A stretch of DNA of 64,000 bases from an uncultured Sphingorhabdus sp. (GTDB lineage Bacteria; Pseudomonadota; Alphaproteobacteria; Sphingomonadales; Sphingomonadaceae): assembly GCA_947492905.1 (NCBI GenBank), contig CANLOL010000001.1:784578-848577 (forward strand). The letters are read 5' to 3'. The notes below the pieces were generated by a model that made no database searches, was not told the origin of the DNA, and was given only the letters and a program-made list of their open reading frames with translations. The position numbers were made by a program, and so were the translations under genes. Below are positions 62,931 to 64,000 of this stretch, in pieces. Position 1 is the stretch's first letter. Every line of letters starts with the position of its first letter.

Positions 62931-64000
62931 TTACCCCCAAAACCACATGGCGGATGCACCAGCGGCGGCGGATAGTGCGCCAAAGATAAAGCTGCGCCAA
63001 AAACCACCGCCTGAACTGGCATTCTTATCCCACATCAATTTAACTTCGGGCAGGGGCGGGGCTTCGGGTGCGCCCCCTTTGCGCGGAATTTGCTCATCCA
63101 AACGCCTAACAATATCGGGCAGCATTGCTAATGTTTTGACATTGTCTCTGATACCATCGGCCAGCGCCGCCTCTGGGCCAAGCTCGCCGCGGATCCAATC
63201 TTTCACATAAGGGCCGCTTATATCCCACATGTTGATACCCGGATGCAGCTGCGTTGCAATCCCCTCTACCATCACCATTGTTTTTTGCAGCAATAGAAGA
63301 TGCGGCTGGGTCTGCATGTCAAAATCGCGCGTTATCGCAAACAGGCTATCGAGCATTTGCCCAACCGATAATTCGCTCACTGGTTTGCCGCGCGTTGGTT
63401 CACCCACAGCGCGCAATGCGGTCGCAAATTCATCGACATTATGATAGCTGGGCACATATTGCGCTTCGAAATGAATTTCGGCGACGCGCTTATAATTACC
63501 CGTTGTCAAACCATAGAGAATCTCAGCAAGCCAATAGCGCGCCTTTTTATTGATCCGCCCCATGATACCAAAATCAATCGCCGTGATGCTGCCGTCACTA
63601 TTTACGAACAAATTGCCTTGGTGCATATCGGCGTGAAAATAGCCTTCGGATATGGCTTGGCGCAAAAATGTAAGCACCAATGTTTTGGCCAATTCTTCTA
63701 GGTCATGGCCAGCGGCTTTTAAGGCATCAGTATTGGATATTTTGATACCATCAACCCATTCCAGCGTCATGACTCGGCCCGATGTTCTGTCCCAATCAAT
63801 CGCGGGGATATGATAATTTCCAACCGCTTCCATCGCATCATGCAGCTCTGATGCATTGGCGGCCTCGCGGCGCAGATCAAGCTCGCGCAACGTCCAGCGT
63901 TTGAGGTTCGCAATCACCATAGCAGGGCGCAAGCGTGTGGCTTCACCGCCAAATGCTTCGAGATGCGCTGCTGCCCATTCATAAGTTTCAATGTCTTGGG
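62931..64000 (-). CDS. ubiB: Ubiquinone biosynthesis protein UbiB (partial, C-terminal part)
   Basis: UbiB is an atypical ABC1/ADCK kinase-like protein needed for ubiquinone synthesis. The 356 codons here are the C-terminal two-thirds; the gene runs past the right edge. Visible motifs are ELDLRREAANA, EWVDGIKISN, the nucleotide-binding DMHQGNLFV and AIDFGIMGRI. C-terminal membrane segments are in FWRSFIFGALSAAAGASAMWFWG, quoted in part. The usual kinase HRD is replaced by the family's ADMHQGN form. Its partner ubiE is not visible. Confidence 0.93.
   Translation of the reverse strand, partial: QDIETYEWAAAHLEAFGGEATRLRPAMVIANLKRWTLRELDLRREAANASELHDAMEAVGNYHIPAIDWDRTSGRVMTLEWVDGIKISNTDALKAAGHDLEELAKTLVLTFLRQAISEGYFHADMHQGNLFVNSDGSITAIDFGIMGRINKKARYWLAEILYGLTTGNYKRVAEIHFEAQYVPSYHNVDEFATALRAVGEPTRGKPVSELSVGQMLDSLFAITRDFDMQTQPHLLLLQKTMVMVEGIATQLHPGINMWDISGPYVKDWIRGELGPEAALADGIRDNVKTLAMLPDIVRRLDEQIPRKGGAPEAPPLPEVKLMWDKNASSGGGFWRSFIFGALSAAAGASAMWFWG

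Overview
The window looks like chromosomal DNA of a low-GC alphaproteobacterium, most likely a marine-type member of the Sphingomonadales. The basis is the gene families together: a GapR-like DUF2312 protein, DUF1244, YebC beside RuvC, two large sphingomonad-style TonB-dependent receptors, a DUF6491-like pair, and dut/coaBC/ubiB housekeeping genes. The genus call is inference; no rRNA is present.

Layout. (1) 1-5155: end of ruvC, yebC, ybjQ-like, a CPBP membrane protease, a HEPN-like gene, gapR-like, DUF1244 and pyruvate kinase. (2) 5206-30741: a carbohydrate-use region. A PL5-type lyase, KduD-type reductase, RpiB-family (DhuI-like) isomerase, LacI regulator, three-part TRAP importer, FAH-family enzyme and TonB receptor lie on the minus strand. 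A secreted beta-helix protein and a KDG kinase face them. Together they make a plausible route from a uronate polysaccharide to KDPG through DKI, DKII and KDG. LacI-type operators sit in front of both minus-strand operons. A BCCT carrier, a TPR-sulfotransferase, a second TonB receptor, an autotransporter, a ROK sugar kinase and a GH5 mannanase-like lipoprotein follow.

(3) 30758-41434: a 10.6 kb genomic island in a tRNA-Arg(CCG) gene, bounded by a 43-bp direct repeat of the tRNA 3' end. It carries a HlyD-type adaptor, a peptidase-containing ABC exporter, a double-glycine-leader peptide, and two periplasmic proteins whose TTG starts overlap the preceding stop codons (an S9 prolyl-oligopeptidase-like enzyme and an unrecognised protein). 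A decayed second exporter copy lies ahead of a retropepsin-PDZ-TPR protein. The integrase is broken by a triplicated 11-bp unit and lacks its catalytic domain, and an IS1595-like transposase remnant abuts the HlyD gene. I regard the peptide/S9/exporter cassette as the best candidate for an undescribed system.

(4) 41915-48692: an acylating aldehyde dehydrogenase, a VOC protein and a deacetylase, then a valine-catabolism set (isobutyryl-CoA dehydrogenase, 3-hydroxyisobutyryl-CoA hydrolase, enoyl-CoA hydratase, 3-hydroxyisobutyrate dehydrogenase). (5) 48698-64000: desaturase, DUF6491-like pair, nth, two paralogous small STAS-like proteins, dapB, sirtuin, MAPEG, ThiF-like, dut, coaBC, a bicarbonate module (SulP carrier with alpha and beta carbonic anhydrases), an esterase and the C-terminal part of ubiB.
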